Of a DNA stretch of 64,000 nt, positions 46,378 through 56,770 are shown in pieces. The position numbers were made by a program, and so were the translations under genes. How positions within the stretch are numbered: position 1 is the stretch's first letter; each line of letters starts with the position of its first letter. The stretch is from Aselliscus stoliczkanus (Eukaryota > Chordata > Mammalia > Chiroptera > Hipposideridae). The notes below the pieces were generated by a model that searched no databases, was not told where the DNA came from, and saw only the letters and a list, made by a program, of their open reading frames with translations. The stretch is taken from NCBI GenBank assembly GCA_033961575.1, contig CM066738.1, forward strand, positions 67,999,478-68,063,477, written 5' to 3'.

Positions 46378-46834
46378 CTGGCAGGCCGAGTGACACATTG
46401 GTTAAGAGCTGGGCTTGGGATGCTGGCTCTGAGCAGCAGGGCCCTGGTTTGGATCCCATATATGAGGGCCAGTGATACTGCCCTCTACAGCTAAGATAGT
46501 GAACAACAGCTCCACCTGGAGCTGGGCTGCTATGAGTTGCCAGCAATGCCATAGCTGCAGCCCCTGCTGCAGTGGGCTGCCATAGGCTACAGTGAGTGGC
46601 CAGCAGCCAGAGTGAGTGGCTGGCAGCCGGTGTGAGCTGCCAAGAGCCACCGTGAGCAGCCGTCTAGAGGCCAGCAACCGATCTGCCTCATCCGGGAAGA
46701 GCGCAATGACGATACCAATATGGGCCAGTGAAGCAATGTCCTCCACAACTAGACTGAAGAACAAAAGGACAGCAACTTGTCTGTACCCCTCTCCCAATTC
46801 CCCAATAAAATCTTTATTAAAAAATAATAAATAA
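46378..46834 (+). mobile_element. Long composite tRNA-derived SINE
   Basis: Probable TSD aaacacaagtac / aaacacaaatag. Head 'ggcaggccgagtgacacattgg', B-box-like 'ggtttggatccc', tandem 'gtgagtggccagcagccag' units, 'aactagactgaag', tail caataaaatctttatt. The 176-codon minus frame over it is an artefact. Confidence 0.9.
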
Positions 46835-47348
46835 ACACAAATAGTATATCTAAGTGAACATTTGTGAAGAAAATTTTGCCTTTTAATCATTTTTTTATAA
46901 AATACCAAAAGGAATTTCAAAAAGGCTTTCAATTTATTTTACATCCTTAAAAGTTGACCTGAAGCTGGTTGGGGCTTTTTTCCTTTTAAATTAAAAAAAA
47001 AATAACCATGATTTCTCTTACCTACCTGCTTTAGCATTTTCTGGACATTTTCTGTGGCTCAGCAAGAACACACAGCAGAGGGTGAGGAGTAGACAAGGGG
47101 TGGGAGAGCAGGTGGCAGGGCTGGGATGCCAGCAGCCTACCTGTGCCTATACAAGGATAAGAACAGCTTTTCTTACTCTAATTTTCTTCTGTCTATTCCT
47201 ACTCAACACCATGTTCTACTTCACAGCAGCAAGGAAAAACTAATGTAGAGCTTTCCTACTGCTTTAGGGTGGGTTGAATATGGAAATCTAGGTTTCTACA
47301 AGCCCCAGATTGCTTGAGTGATCTATAAGGGATAATAGGGCGACCTTA
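46835..47348. other. Unannotated sequence
   Basis: No recognised repeat or gene. Confidence 0.4.
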
Positions 47349-48165
47349 AACATGGACATTTTTATTATTTTTTTAAAATTTTATTTTATTTAATTAGTTT
47401 CAGGTGTACAACACAATGCAATAGTTATACTCTTTAACCCCCAAAGTGAAAACCCCCCTCCCCCAGTTCGCCACCCCACTCCCCCCCATATCATATATAT
47501 CCATCACAACTCCCCTGACTCCCCTCCACAATATACTCCACATCCCGTGACCATCCACATATTCAGTTGCAGTTGGCATACAATACTATACAACATCAGC
47601 TTCAGGTGTACAGTACAGTGATCAAGCCTCTACTCCATCCATGAAGTGGTCTCCCTAACAAGACATGTGACTATCTGACACGCCACAAAATTTTTACAAC
47701 ATTATTATATTCCCCGAGCTGTGTTTCATATCCCTGTGGCAATATTGTAGTTGTCTATTTATGCTGTCTAATCTCTTCCCCTTCCCCCCCATCCCCACCC
47801 ACTTCCCAACTAGCAACCCTCAGTTTTTCCTCTACATCTACGAGTCTGTTTACTTTGATCGTTCACTCAGCTCTTCAGACTCCACACACAAGTGAGATCA
47901 TATGGTACCTGTCCTTCTCCGACTGACTTATTTCTCGCAACATAATAGTCTCTTCACAACATTATCAATTACATTCCCAGAACTGCCCCCATATCCCTGC
48001 GGCAACATTGTAGTCCCACATACACTGCCCAAAACCTTCCCCCTCTCCCTCTTCCCCACTCCCTCCCAGCCAGCAACCATCAGTTTTTCCTTTATATATG
48101 CTTGATATGACTTCAATCTACTTAAATTGTCTCCCTGGGTTAGCTTGTTTGCCCCTTTCTTTTGT

Positions 48166-49037
48166 TTAAAAAAGCCCTTTTAACATTTCTTGCAATGCTG
48201 GCTTGGTGGTAATGAATTCTTTAAGCTTATTCTTTTCTGAGAAGCTCTTTATTTCTCCTTCAATTTTAAGTGATAGCCGTGCTGGGTAGAGCAGTCTTTG
48301 TTGTAGGCCTTTATTTTGTGTCACTTTGAGTATCTCCTGCCATTCCCTTCTGGCCTGCAGAGTTTCTGTAGACAAGTCCGCTGTTGTCTAACAGGAGTTC
48401 CTTTGTATGTAACCTGCTATCTTTCTCTTGCAGCCTCTAGGATTCTGTCTCTGTCTTTAACCTTTGCCATTTTAACTATGATGTGTCTTGGTGTGGACCT
48501 GTTTGGGTTCAGCTTGTTTGGAACCCTCTGCACTTCTTGGGCATGTATGTTGATTTCCTTCCCCAGGGTAGGGAAGTTTTCAGTCATTATTTTTTCAAAT
48601 ACATTCTCGACCCCTTGCTTCTTCTCTTCTCCTTCTGGTATCCCTATGATTCGAAGGTGGTTGCGCTTCACCTTGTCCCATAGGGCTCTTAAACTATTTT
48701 CATTGTTTTTTATTCTTTGGTCTTTTTGCTGTGCCAACTGGGTGAGTTCTGCTATTTTATCTTCCAAATCGCTGATCCGCTCCTCTGCTTCATCTACTCT
48801 ACTGGTGATTCCTTCGAGTGTGTTCTTCATTTCAGTTATTGTATTCTTTAGTTCTAACAGGTTGTTTTTTATGGTTTCCCTATCCTTCTTTATGTCCTTG
48901 CTAAGTTCCTTAAACATTCTTATCATCAGTGTTCTAAACTGTGTCTCTGAAAGGTTGGCTCCCTCTGTTTCATTTGGTTCCATTTCTGGAGGTTTCTTCT
49001 GATCTTTTACTTGTGACATGTTTCTTTGTTTCCCCAT
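48166..49037 (-). CDS. L1 ORF1 (ORF1p), nearly intact, HAL1-like copy 2
   Basis: Encodes the L1 RNA-binding trimer protein, about 290 codons. The start M-G-K-Q-R-N (49037) is chosen because the upstream extension is 5'UTR and copy 1 starts at the same place. Open to 48417, where a TAG stands at a codon that is CAG (Q) in the related copies. About 35 bases on, a single-base deletion (near 48390) shifts the frame, and the protein resumes 48375-48166 to ...EMLKGLF-stop. Visible: coiled coil (residues about 50-125), central RRM-like part ('RIIGIPEGEE'), and C-terminal domain ('ARREWQEI', 'RLLYPA'). Only two lesions, so it decayed recently. Confidence 0.85.
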
Positions 49038-50157
49038 TCTGGCTGTCGCTCTGGTATTGCTTTGATGTATTAGATAGATCACCAGGAGATCCCTGGCTGG
49101 ATCACGCAGGCACACAGCTCACGGCCCAACACTCCCAGGAAAACTTCCAGTTTCAGCCTGTCCCAATCAGCTGCTCCCAGATCAGGCCAAGCAGCCCGAC
49201 AACCAATCACCAGCCTGGCAACTCTGCAAGCGGAGTGCGGAGAGCAGAGACCCGAGGCGGCTTGCGCGTTCCCGCGTCTCAGTGAGCAGCCTGTTGGAGC
49301 TGGATCACTCCCACTAGGTGTGTCCCTGGCAACGCAGCACAAGCCGAGCGGAGGGTGGGGATCGGAGGCGGCTCGCGCACTCCCGGGTCTCAGTGAGCAG
49401 CCTGTTGGAGCCGGAGGGCACCTGCCCTGCGTTTCCCTGGCAACGCAGTATAAACCGGGCGGAGGGTGGGGATCCAAGGCCGCAGGCGCACACGCACGCA
49501 CACACCCACTTCTGCGCCAATTCCCCCAGACCAATTAGGTCTCGGACCTGATCCTTCGTGGGCGGGCCCAAGCTTGACAAAATGGCGACCTCCCTACACC
49601 ACTCGCGTGCAGGCCCCACACCACGGGAATAACAGTCCAAAAACCTCCAGCTTTTGCACCAAAGGTGCTCAGTTCAGTCCATCCCCGCAGGCTTCCGGGT
49701 CCGGCTCACACAGCCACTCCCTCCACTAGGAACCAGGTAAGTGCTCACCGGCAAGCAAGGCCGGGCGCTGGCCCACTGATTCTCCAGGCGCTCTTAGCCT
49801 CACCGAGCTGGGCAGCGAGAGTCCTCACTAATTTACTGCCAGTTATCTTAGAACTCCTCTTCCTGGCAAAGGAGCTCTGGCTGGTGAGCTTGGGGTGCGG
49901 CTGGAGGGTCTCTCCCCCAACCGGAGAAGCCTCTCCACAGCTGGGACCTCCCTCACGGGGCTCGCCCTCTCTCGTCTCCACCCGTCCTACCAGACCCGAT
50001 GCGGTTTCCTCTTTAAGTTCTTCGTTTAGTGGTTCTGTTCCTCCAGTGTTCCGGGGACCTCCAGGGTTGAATGCTGTATAATTTGCTTGTAATTTTGGTG
50101 TGATCCTGGGAGGCAGTTAGCACAGCGTCTGTCTATTGCGCCATTTTACCGGAAGTC
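49038..50157 (-). promoter_or_regulatory. CpG-rich L1 5'UTR with tandem promoter units
   Basis: The 5'UTR would hold the internal pol II promoter. It starts with aaaatggcgc (near 50140), a YY1-type site as in other L1s. 49240-49470 contains two tandem units of about 105 bp (shared 'ctcagtgagcagcctgttgg', 'tccctggcaacgcag', 'gcggagggtggggatc'). CpG density here is far above the window average, unlike older copies, which fits a young element. A second ccatttt-type site is near 49577-49584. Confidence 0.75.
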
Positions 50158-50354
50158 AACATGGACATTTTTAAAGCTCCATCCTCTTGCTGAGCCGTCT
50201 TCATTTTGGCATGCAGTGCCACTGGTCCTCTCAGTGTCAGGGACCCAAAGAACCAGGTAATCACATTCTTCAGAATAAGTAAATTTCTTAGAGAGTGATT
50301 CTGTTTCTAGTTAGGATACCAGTTTGTAGAAATAAGCAGACATGTGAAAAAGAA

Positions 50355-50515
50355 ACTGTGTCCAGCACTATGACAGGTGCTTTATATACAATATCTCACC
50401 AATCTTCATCCTATGAAGTATGTGTTTATTTTTCTTTTACAGATAATAAAACTGAGGCTAAGAATAGTTAAGTAGGTTGTTTGAGCCCACATACCTAGAA
50501 AACAGTGCCACTAAC
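50355..50515 (-). mobile_element. MIR SINE
   Basis: 'gacaggtgctttatatacaatatctcacc', 'ttacagataataaaactgagg', 'gttaagtaggttg' is antisense MIR. Confidence 0.88.
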
Positions 50516-51133
50516 TTTGGGAAATCAATCAAAGAGTTCCTCTGTTACCTACAACATCCCCTTTCACAACAGTAAACACCCCAGTCTTCACACACCATTT
50601 CACAAATGATCTTACAAACCTCCAAGAACAGAGGGAAGGGTGTGAGTGGAGAAGTAAGCTGAGGAGAGAGAAAAGGAAGGCCAGTGGTGATTTCCTAACT
50701 TCTTCCAACTCACAAACACCCTCACAGATTAAGGTCTATGGTGACATGAACAGAGGTTAGGTTCTCATTCCACCTCTGGAAATATGCATCAAACAGTAAT
50801 TTAGCACTAAGCAAAGTGAGGGCAACAGAGGGTAGAGCCAGACTTCTCTTAGAAGTAGAGTGACACAGGAGACAGCCTGTGCATTCTTAGCAGACAGGAA
50901 GCCACACTCAATTTTAAAGAAATAGCACTGCAAATGACAGATCACATTTAAAAAATACTCTCAATTTGTCAGTGTCTCAGTAAACACCTCCATTTGAAAT
51001 AACAGGCTGAAGATATCATAATGTCTAGTTAATTTTTCTAATGCCAAATAATTATGTTCTAGTATCATTATGTTATAGCCATGTTTGAGCTAGAAACAGT
51101 GCAATAAAATTTTCATATAAAAATTATCCTGTA
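50516..51133. other. Unannotated sequence
   Basis: No recognised repeat or gene. Confidence 0.4.
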
Positions 51134-51241
51134 GGGGGCCAGCTGAGTGGCGCCATGGTTAAGCGCTGGCTTGGGAAGCCAGCGGCCCCGGTTCGGGTCC
51201 CACATATGAGGGCCAGTGACACTGCCTTCAAAAAAAAAAAA
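51134..51241 (+). mobile_element. Short tRNA-derived SINE
   Basis: Head 'gccagctgagtggcgccatgg', B-box ggttcgggtcccac, A13 tail. Probable short TSD aattatcct / aaaaatcct. Confidence 0.9.
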
Positions 51242-52325
51242 AATCCTTTAAATTCATATGAAATTTCATAATTGAAAATGAATCCTCTATATTCCCAAGG
51301 AAACATACAGGGTGCGGACAATGGTTATTGTTTTAAGAAGCAGACAATTTGTATTAATATGTTGTCTTAACAATTCTTTTTTCAGTTAAACATTTGTCAT
51401 AATTCAGGGAAATATGTGCATAAAAGCATCATTCAAAATCAAAATTCATATACAACCCAATCTGAGATCATTTTCAAAGCCTTGCTCTATCAGATGTTCA
51501 GACTGACAAAGGCATACAAAGCCTATATTCTTAATGAAAATCCATCTCTCCTTCATTCTTCACCTCTGGCTGATCATGACAGAAAGGAGCTTTCCCTAAA
51601 GAAAGTGGATTGAGTAGGAATGTGGAAAGAGAAAGATAATATGTATTCAACCTCTGCCTGCTGCCAGCTCTTGGGATTTAACTGGCTTTGAAATATTTAT
51701 AAGCTAGAGTGACTGCTGTTATCATTCATCAAAGATTTATCAGACTTTAAACTCAATTACACATAGTGGCCATGGGAAACTTTTAAAAAATAATAATAAT
51801 AATAATAACAACAACAACAACAAAATGTATAATAACACAGATCTTTTTAAAAACTGCTCTCCAAGAAAAGAAAAAACAGAGAACAGTTGCTTAGAGTTAA
51901 TATCTAGGTCTCTAATTAAACATTGTAGCAAGGCTCCCTATCCTCTAACACTTAGTTTTAAAATTAATAACTCAGTCTGCAAGAGTCCCTTTCTCACCTG
52001 GGGGCCCTAAGAAGCAGGATTTACCTATAAAGAATCAACACCTTCATTCAGGAGACAAACATTGCAACAAGCCTCTGAAAAATTCATCATGGCCCCAAAA
52101 GTTGAATTATCCATTAAAAAAAAAGTAAAGGGACCAAAAGCACTCTACTATTCCTTCCCAATCCTAGCTTTTGGATTTTGTTTGTTTAAATGGAAGGGAA
52201 CCTGGCAGACATCCAATGTGACATTCTAATTGTACAGGTCATATGGATAGGATTGCACAGGTCTGATTGTGCAGATATGAGCCCCAGCAATGCTGTGAGT
52301 TGGCTATGGTCACAGCCAGATAATC
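51242..52325. other. Unannotated; contains (AAT)n(AAC)n
   Basis: A (taa)/(caa) microsatellite lies at 51789-51824. The rest is AT-rich with no recognised gene or repeat. Confidence 0.5.
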
Positions 52326-52440
52326 ATATTCATTCCTTTATTTGACAAACATTTACTGAGTCCCTAACATGGGCTGAGCATTATATTAAGCACATGTATA
52401 GTGATTAACAAAACAGAGCTGGCAACTGCCTTTCTGGGAG
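52326..52440 (+). repeat. Ancient mammalian repeat, start segment
   Basis: 'tttgacaaacatttactgagtccctaac', 'gattaacaaaacagagctgg' fit the beginning of the repeat seen at 32755-33860. Confidence 0.45.
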
Positions 52441-52779
52441 TCACTGGCTACAAAGAACCACCAGCTGTGTATCTCCAGTGATGGTCCACTCCTGGCCCAA
52501 GGCCAGACCCAATCCATGAATAAGTTTATAACTGTTGGAGACAAGAAGTAAAAAATACAGAATATAGGTTTCCAGGAAGCTAAATGTACTCAACTTTAAA
52601 AGGTGTCCTTTATCCAAAGACTGTGTTACTTATTTTATTCTGTTAAGATGTTCCTCCTTTTTATGAAATGATGGTGACAAAAGATAGTAGGAGCTTTTTT
52701 ATGTCCTTGATTACAAAATTAATTTTTCTTTTTAAAAATCTGCTAGTTTATAGGACATCCTAGGTCCCTGCTCCGCCCA
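52441..52779. other. Unannotated sequence upstream of a candidate promoter
   Basis: No repeat recognised. AT-rich with 'tttttctttttaaaaatctg' near 52724-52743. Confidence 0.35.
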
Positions 52780-52879
52780 ACTAGTGCTGCATAGTCAGAG
52801 GCATTTTCAGCTCCTCGGCAGCCAGCCCCACGTCAGAAACTGCAGGTGCCTTTTATAGCAGCAGACAGCCCAGAAGCCT
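52780..52879 (+). promoter_or_regulatory. Candidate TATA promoter of an unidentified host gene
   Basis: A CpG-containing, non-repeat block within AT-rich DNA. A GC-box-like 'ctccgccc' lies near 52771, and a TATA-like ttttata (52851-52857) follows about 80 bases later. Start of transcription would be expected near 52880-52890. It is followed at the right distance by a purine-rich exon-like stretch and a strong splice donor (52961/52962). I cannot name the gene. The rest of it would lie to the right, beyond the L1 stack and outside the window. Confidence 0.35.
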
Positions 52880-52961
52880 AGAGAACATTTGGTAAAGGGA
52901 AGTCAGTCACAGCAGGAGCTGCAGCCTCTGTTCAGTGGCTGTCAGGGACCTGCAGCCCAAG
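52880..52961 (+). other. Candidate non-coding first exon with splice donor
   Basis: About 80 bases from 'cagaagcctagagaac' to a consensus splice donor, caag|gtgagt, at 52961/52962. GC-rich relative to flanks, no long open frame, no ATG in a good context, so it would be a 5'UTR exon. The assignment is inferred from the TATA-exon-donor arrangement only. Confidence 0.3.
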
Positions 52962-53873
52962 GTGAGTGGTGAATGGCCATAGAATTCTCAGGGCATTTTG
53001 CAAAGTGGTCATGATCCCAGCACTGGTGCAAGGACTGAATCTGCATTAACTTTGTGAAAACCACTGACCATGCCCCATGCCTCCCTGGGAACCCACTCTG
53101 CCCAGCTAGTGCTATATTGCTGGAATACTTTTAACCAGCTCAACCAGCCCATACACCAAAGGAGAGTCTTTCAACAGCAGAGCATATGGGTAGCAGGCCC
53201 AATACTGGTGGCAGCCAGGCTCAGTTCACAACAAGGCCACCCCCACATGCCTCCAAGGTCCAACACAAGAAGCAACCAACCACATAGAGCTTTGTAGCTA
53301 CTACTGGCTAATCATTGGCCTGCATAGGAGCCCCTCTCAAGAGACACCAGAAACAACACACTCAGAAGCTGGCTTCACACCACACCAGAGCACTACCCAA
53401 TTAGTCCCACAAGAGGCACACCCAACGGATGATCTCAACAGGCACAAGACCTGGCTAGGGAGAATCGCCATCTGAGAGGTCACCACCCACACAGCAACTC
53501 ATGGGTATAGCCAATCCTCACAGCCACTCAGACTGAGAGTCAATCTCACCACCTGAATACCAAAAGAAAACAAGTCGCAAATAACAGGAAAATATACACA
53601 ACACACACAAGGGACACTCCTGGAATACAGGTGATCAGGGAGACAGTGCAGATGGACCACACATGACACATCCTACATAAGGCCACCTGGCAAAGACTGA
53701 GAGACACAGGAGATCTGCCTAATACATAGTAGCAAACAAAAAGAGACAGCCAGAATGAGGACACAAAGAAACAAGTCCCAAATAAAAGAACAGAAGAAAA
53801 CTCCACAGTAAGAACTAAATGAAATGGAGGTGAAAAACCTACCAGAGACAGAGTTTAAAACACTGGTTATAAG

Positions 53874-55895
53874 AGGGGGAGGAGGCAAGATGGCCACTGT
53901 GAGGAGAGCTCCCTGAGTTCTCCCCTGGAAATATCCACAATTTGAACTTCTGTAACTCTTCAAAGGGACGTCTACTCATTACACAGAGCAACTAAGAGTC
54001 TCACACAACAATTGCTGGAAGGTGGGCAGGCCAGGCAAGTGGGGGAAAAAGGCGGTGAGACACATGAGGTGCAGCCTGCACCCGCGGCTGCAGAGGAACA
54101 GAGCTTCAGAGAGCAGATCGGTACATGTTCCCACTGCTCGCTCCTTGCGCCCTGTGACCCACCTAGAGTACAGCAAGACCACCACAATCTGCAGCCTGAG
54201 GAAGAAGCCTCAGGCTGGGCGAGTCGAGGAGCAGAAAGGGCAGACATACAGCTGCACCCACAGCTCCCTGGGTCCCCAGAAAGCAGGATACATAACACGG
54301 CAACAGCGACAGGGCAAGATCAATCCCTGCACCTGCCCAGTTCAGGGATCAGTCTCTGCATCCACCGGCTCCCGCGGAGCCCAGCAAGAGCAACTCGGTG
54401 TGCAGGCTCTGAGGCAGAAGCCAGAAACTGGGCAAGCAGGGGAAGAAAAAAAAAAGTACTCGTGGGGGAGGGGGGTTGGTGGGGGCGGGGGACACGCAGG
54501 ACGCACTGGGCGGAGACGCAGGTCTCAGGGAGACAGAGCGGGGATCTGAGCAGCAGGAACACCGCAGAGTGCACACGCTCCGAGGCAGAAGCCTAAAACC
54601 AGGCGAGCAGAGGAAGAAAGAATACTTGTGGCGGGAGAAGAAGCGCACTGGGCGGAGACGCAGGTCCCCAAGAGACAGGCCTAGGATCTGAGCCAGGACA
54701 GGGTGCGCGCAGCCCCCTAAACCCCGGCAGTCTCTTTGGGAGACCAGCAGGAACTCCTCTGGAGCATATGAGGCAAAGGCCTTAGCTCAAAACAGTGTTG
54801 GGACTGTGTTTTTTGTTGTTGTTGTAGTGTTTTGTTTGTTTGTTTGTTTTTCCTGTTTGTTTGTTTATTTTTCCTCCTCTCTTGGAAAAAAGGCAAAAAA
54901 AAATAACAACTACAGAAATAAAAACCCATCCCCACCCTCCCTCAGAAACCTTGGGCCCTGCCAAGCCAGAGTCTTAAACTGACCCCTGAATGGAACAATA
55001 GGGGCAGACTACAGAGGCAGTCCTATCTGTAGGGCGTCGAGAATTTCCGCCCCAGAAGAGGCTGCAGAGTGAGACTACCTACCCCGCACCCACATTTCCA
55101 GCAAGGCCTGGGAGGCAGGGCAGGTTCAGCTGCTGAAGCACTAACTAACAGATTCCTGGCAGCTGGCTTTTGGCAACAAGGAACTCTCTCATTCTCTATG
55201 GCTGTCAACAGAAAGGGTGCCCAAAGACATTCATTGAGCCTGCAGGGTGCACAGCCTGCCTTGGGACAGACGAAAGCAGAAATGGCAGTGACTTTGTAAA
55301 AACTACCAATCACATGTCACAAGCACACTCATGTACCACAAACCTGCAGTGCCAGGATCACGCTAGGCGTCAGGTGGCCATGTTTGTTCCCACAAGACGC
55401 AGAGGAATTTTTGTACAGCAGAGGACAACCTGAAGAGAGCTTGGTGGACTTTAGCCAAGACTGGCACTGCAGACACAAGAATCATCATACGCACAGGCCA
55501 ACTTTAGATAAAACCAGAGCATTTCTGGGTTTGACATACAAGAGTCACACCCAAAAGGAAGTCACTACAGGTGCAAGGGCCCGAAGCGTCCAAGCCTCCT
55601 CAGAGGGGTCAACCCTCACACAGCAGCTCATAAAAGGCAGACACTGCTGATCCTTACAGCTAATCAGTCTGGGAGTCAATCCCACCTACTGACAAGACAA
55701 AGGTAATCAAAGCTAAACTTCAACAGGTGAAGACACACAACACAAGGAACACCTCAGATATACACAGACAAGAGAATAGGGAGACTGAGTAATTCAAATA
55801 TAAAGAAAACACACCATATAAGTTTACCCAGAAAAGACTGAGAGACCTAGGGGATCTATCTGTTATATCGAAGCAAGCACAAAGAGTAAACCAGA
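53874..55895 (+). promoter_or_regulatory. L1 5'UTR with tandem units and G-quadruplex motif
   Basis: Starts with the caagatggcc YY1-type site. Two related units of about 165 bp lie at 54403-54550 and 54571-54700 (shared 'gaggcagaagcc', 'cactgggcggagacgcagg', 'ggatctgag'). Between 54463 and 54491 there is a run of five G-tracts (ggggg-a-gggggg-ttggt-ggggg-c-ggggg), a strong G-quadruplex motif. The 194-, 175- and 108-codon frames over this region are byproducts of its composition, not genes. Confidence 0.75.
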
Positions 55896-56770
55896 ATGGG
55901 GAGACAAAGAAATACAATCCAAATAAAAAAAAAAACAGAAGAAACCTCCTGAATCAGTGGAACTAGTGGAAATAGAGGTAAACAACCTATCGGAGACAGA
56001 GTTCAGAACAATGATTATTAGAATGTTCAAGGAAATTAATGAAAATATAAAGAAGGATAGAGAAATCATGAAAAGCAACCAGCTAGAACTTAAGAATGCA
56101 ATTACTGAATTACATAACAAATTCGATGGAATTCCTAGCATATTGGACGAAGCAGAAAATCAAATCAGTGACTTAGAAGACAAGACAGCAGAGATCACCC
56201 AAGAGGAACAACAAAAAGAAAAAAGAATGAAAAACATTGAGAATAGTTTAAGAGAGCTGGGAGACAACATCAAACGCAACAACCGTCATTGGAATACCAG
56301 AAGGAGAAGAGAGGGAGCAAGGGATTGAGAACATATTTGAAGGAATAATGTCTGAAAACTTCCCTAACCTAGCAAAGGACATTGAAATACAAGCTCAAGA
56401 AGTGCAGAGAGTTCCAACCAAGATGATCCCAAACAGGCCCACACCAAGACACATTATAGTGAAAACAGCAAGGGTTAAGGACAAAGACAGAATCCTTAAA
56501 GCAGCAAGGGAAAGGCAGCAAGTTACTTACAAGGGCACCCCCATAAGATTATCTGCTGACTTTTCTACAGAAACTTTGCAGGCCAGAAGGGAGTGGCAGG
56601 AGGTTTTCAAAGTGATGAAAACCAAAGGCCTACAACCCAGATTGCTGTATCCAGCAAGGTTATCATTTAAAATTGAAGGAGAGATAAAGAGCTTCCCAGA
56701 AAATAATAAGTTAAGGGAATTCATTACCACCTAGCCAGCTTTGCAGGAAATGCTCAAAGGGCTTCTTTAA
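55896..56770 (+). pseudogene. ORF1 (ORF1p) of the younger L1, frameshifted
   Basis: Start M-G-R-Q-R-N-T (55896), the equivalent of M-G-K-Q-R-N in copy 2. An A-run at 55926-55935 causes a frameshift soon after. The next frame (55957-56328) carries the coiled coil ('ITELHNKF...ISDLEDKTAEITQ'). A second shift near 56285-56330 leads to 56348-56734 with 'PTPRHIIVKTARVKDKDRIL', 'ARREWQEVFKV' and 'PRLLYPARLSF'. A TAG at 56732-56734 replaces a codon read as K in the other copies; the true end is near 56770. Confidence 0.85.

Larger units (their letters stand above)
47365..50157 (-). mobile_element. Internally deleted L1 (HAL1-like), copy 2
   Basis: One insertion bounded by a 16-bp TSD, aacatggacattttta (47349-47364 and 50158-50173). 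Minus-strand order: CpG-rich 5'UTR (50157-49038) starting 'ttccggtaaaatggcgc', nearly intact ORF1 (49037-48166), a junction near 48127 to about 27 bases of endonuclease sequence, the same ORF2/3'UTR junction as copy 1 (near 48093-48101), a first 3'UTR piece (to 47951), then a second segment that restarts at the ORF2 end (47950) and runs through the full 3'UTR. ORF2 is essentially absent. Confidence 0.9.

Noticed and set aside
46402..46932. 176-codon minus-strand open frame
   Set aside because: Antisense of a tRNA-derived composite SINE; the similar peptide appears over the other copies, which proves it follows the repeat.
48316..49002. 228-codon plus-strand open frame
   Set aside because: It is exactly antisense to L1 ORF1 of half-L1 copy 2 and has no protein-family features. 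A parallel shorter shadow exists at 24973-25497 over copy 1.
49079..50081. Frames of 72-151 codons over 49.1-50.1 kb
   Set aside because: The CpG-rich L1 5'UTR tandem units produce repeating peptides in all frames. Not genes.
54012..54691. Open frames of 175-194 codons on plus and about 100 on minus
   Set aside because: They lie in the GC-rich L1 5'UTR, overlap in several frames, and have no domain. GC-rich DNA has few stops by chance.
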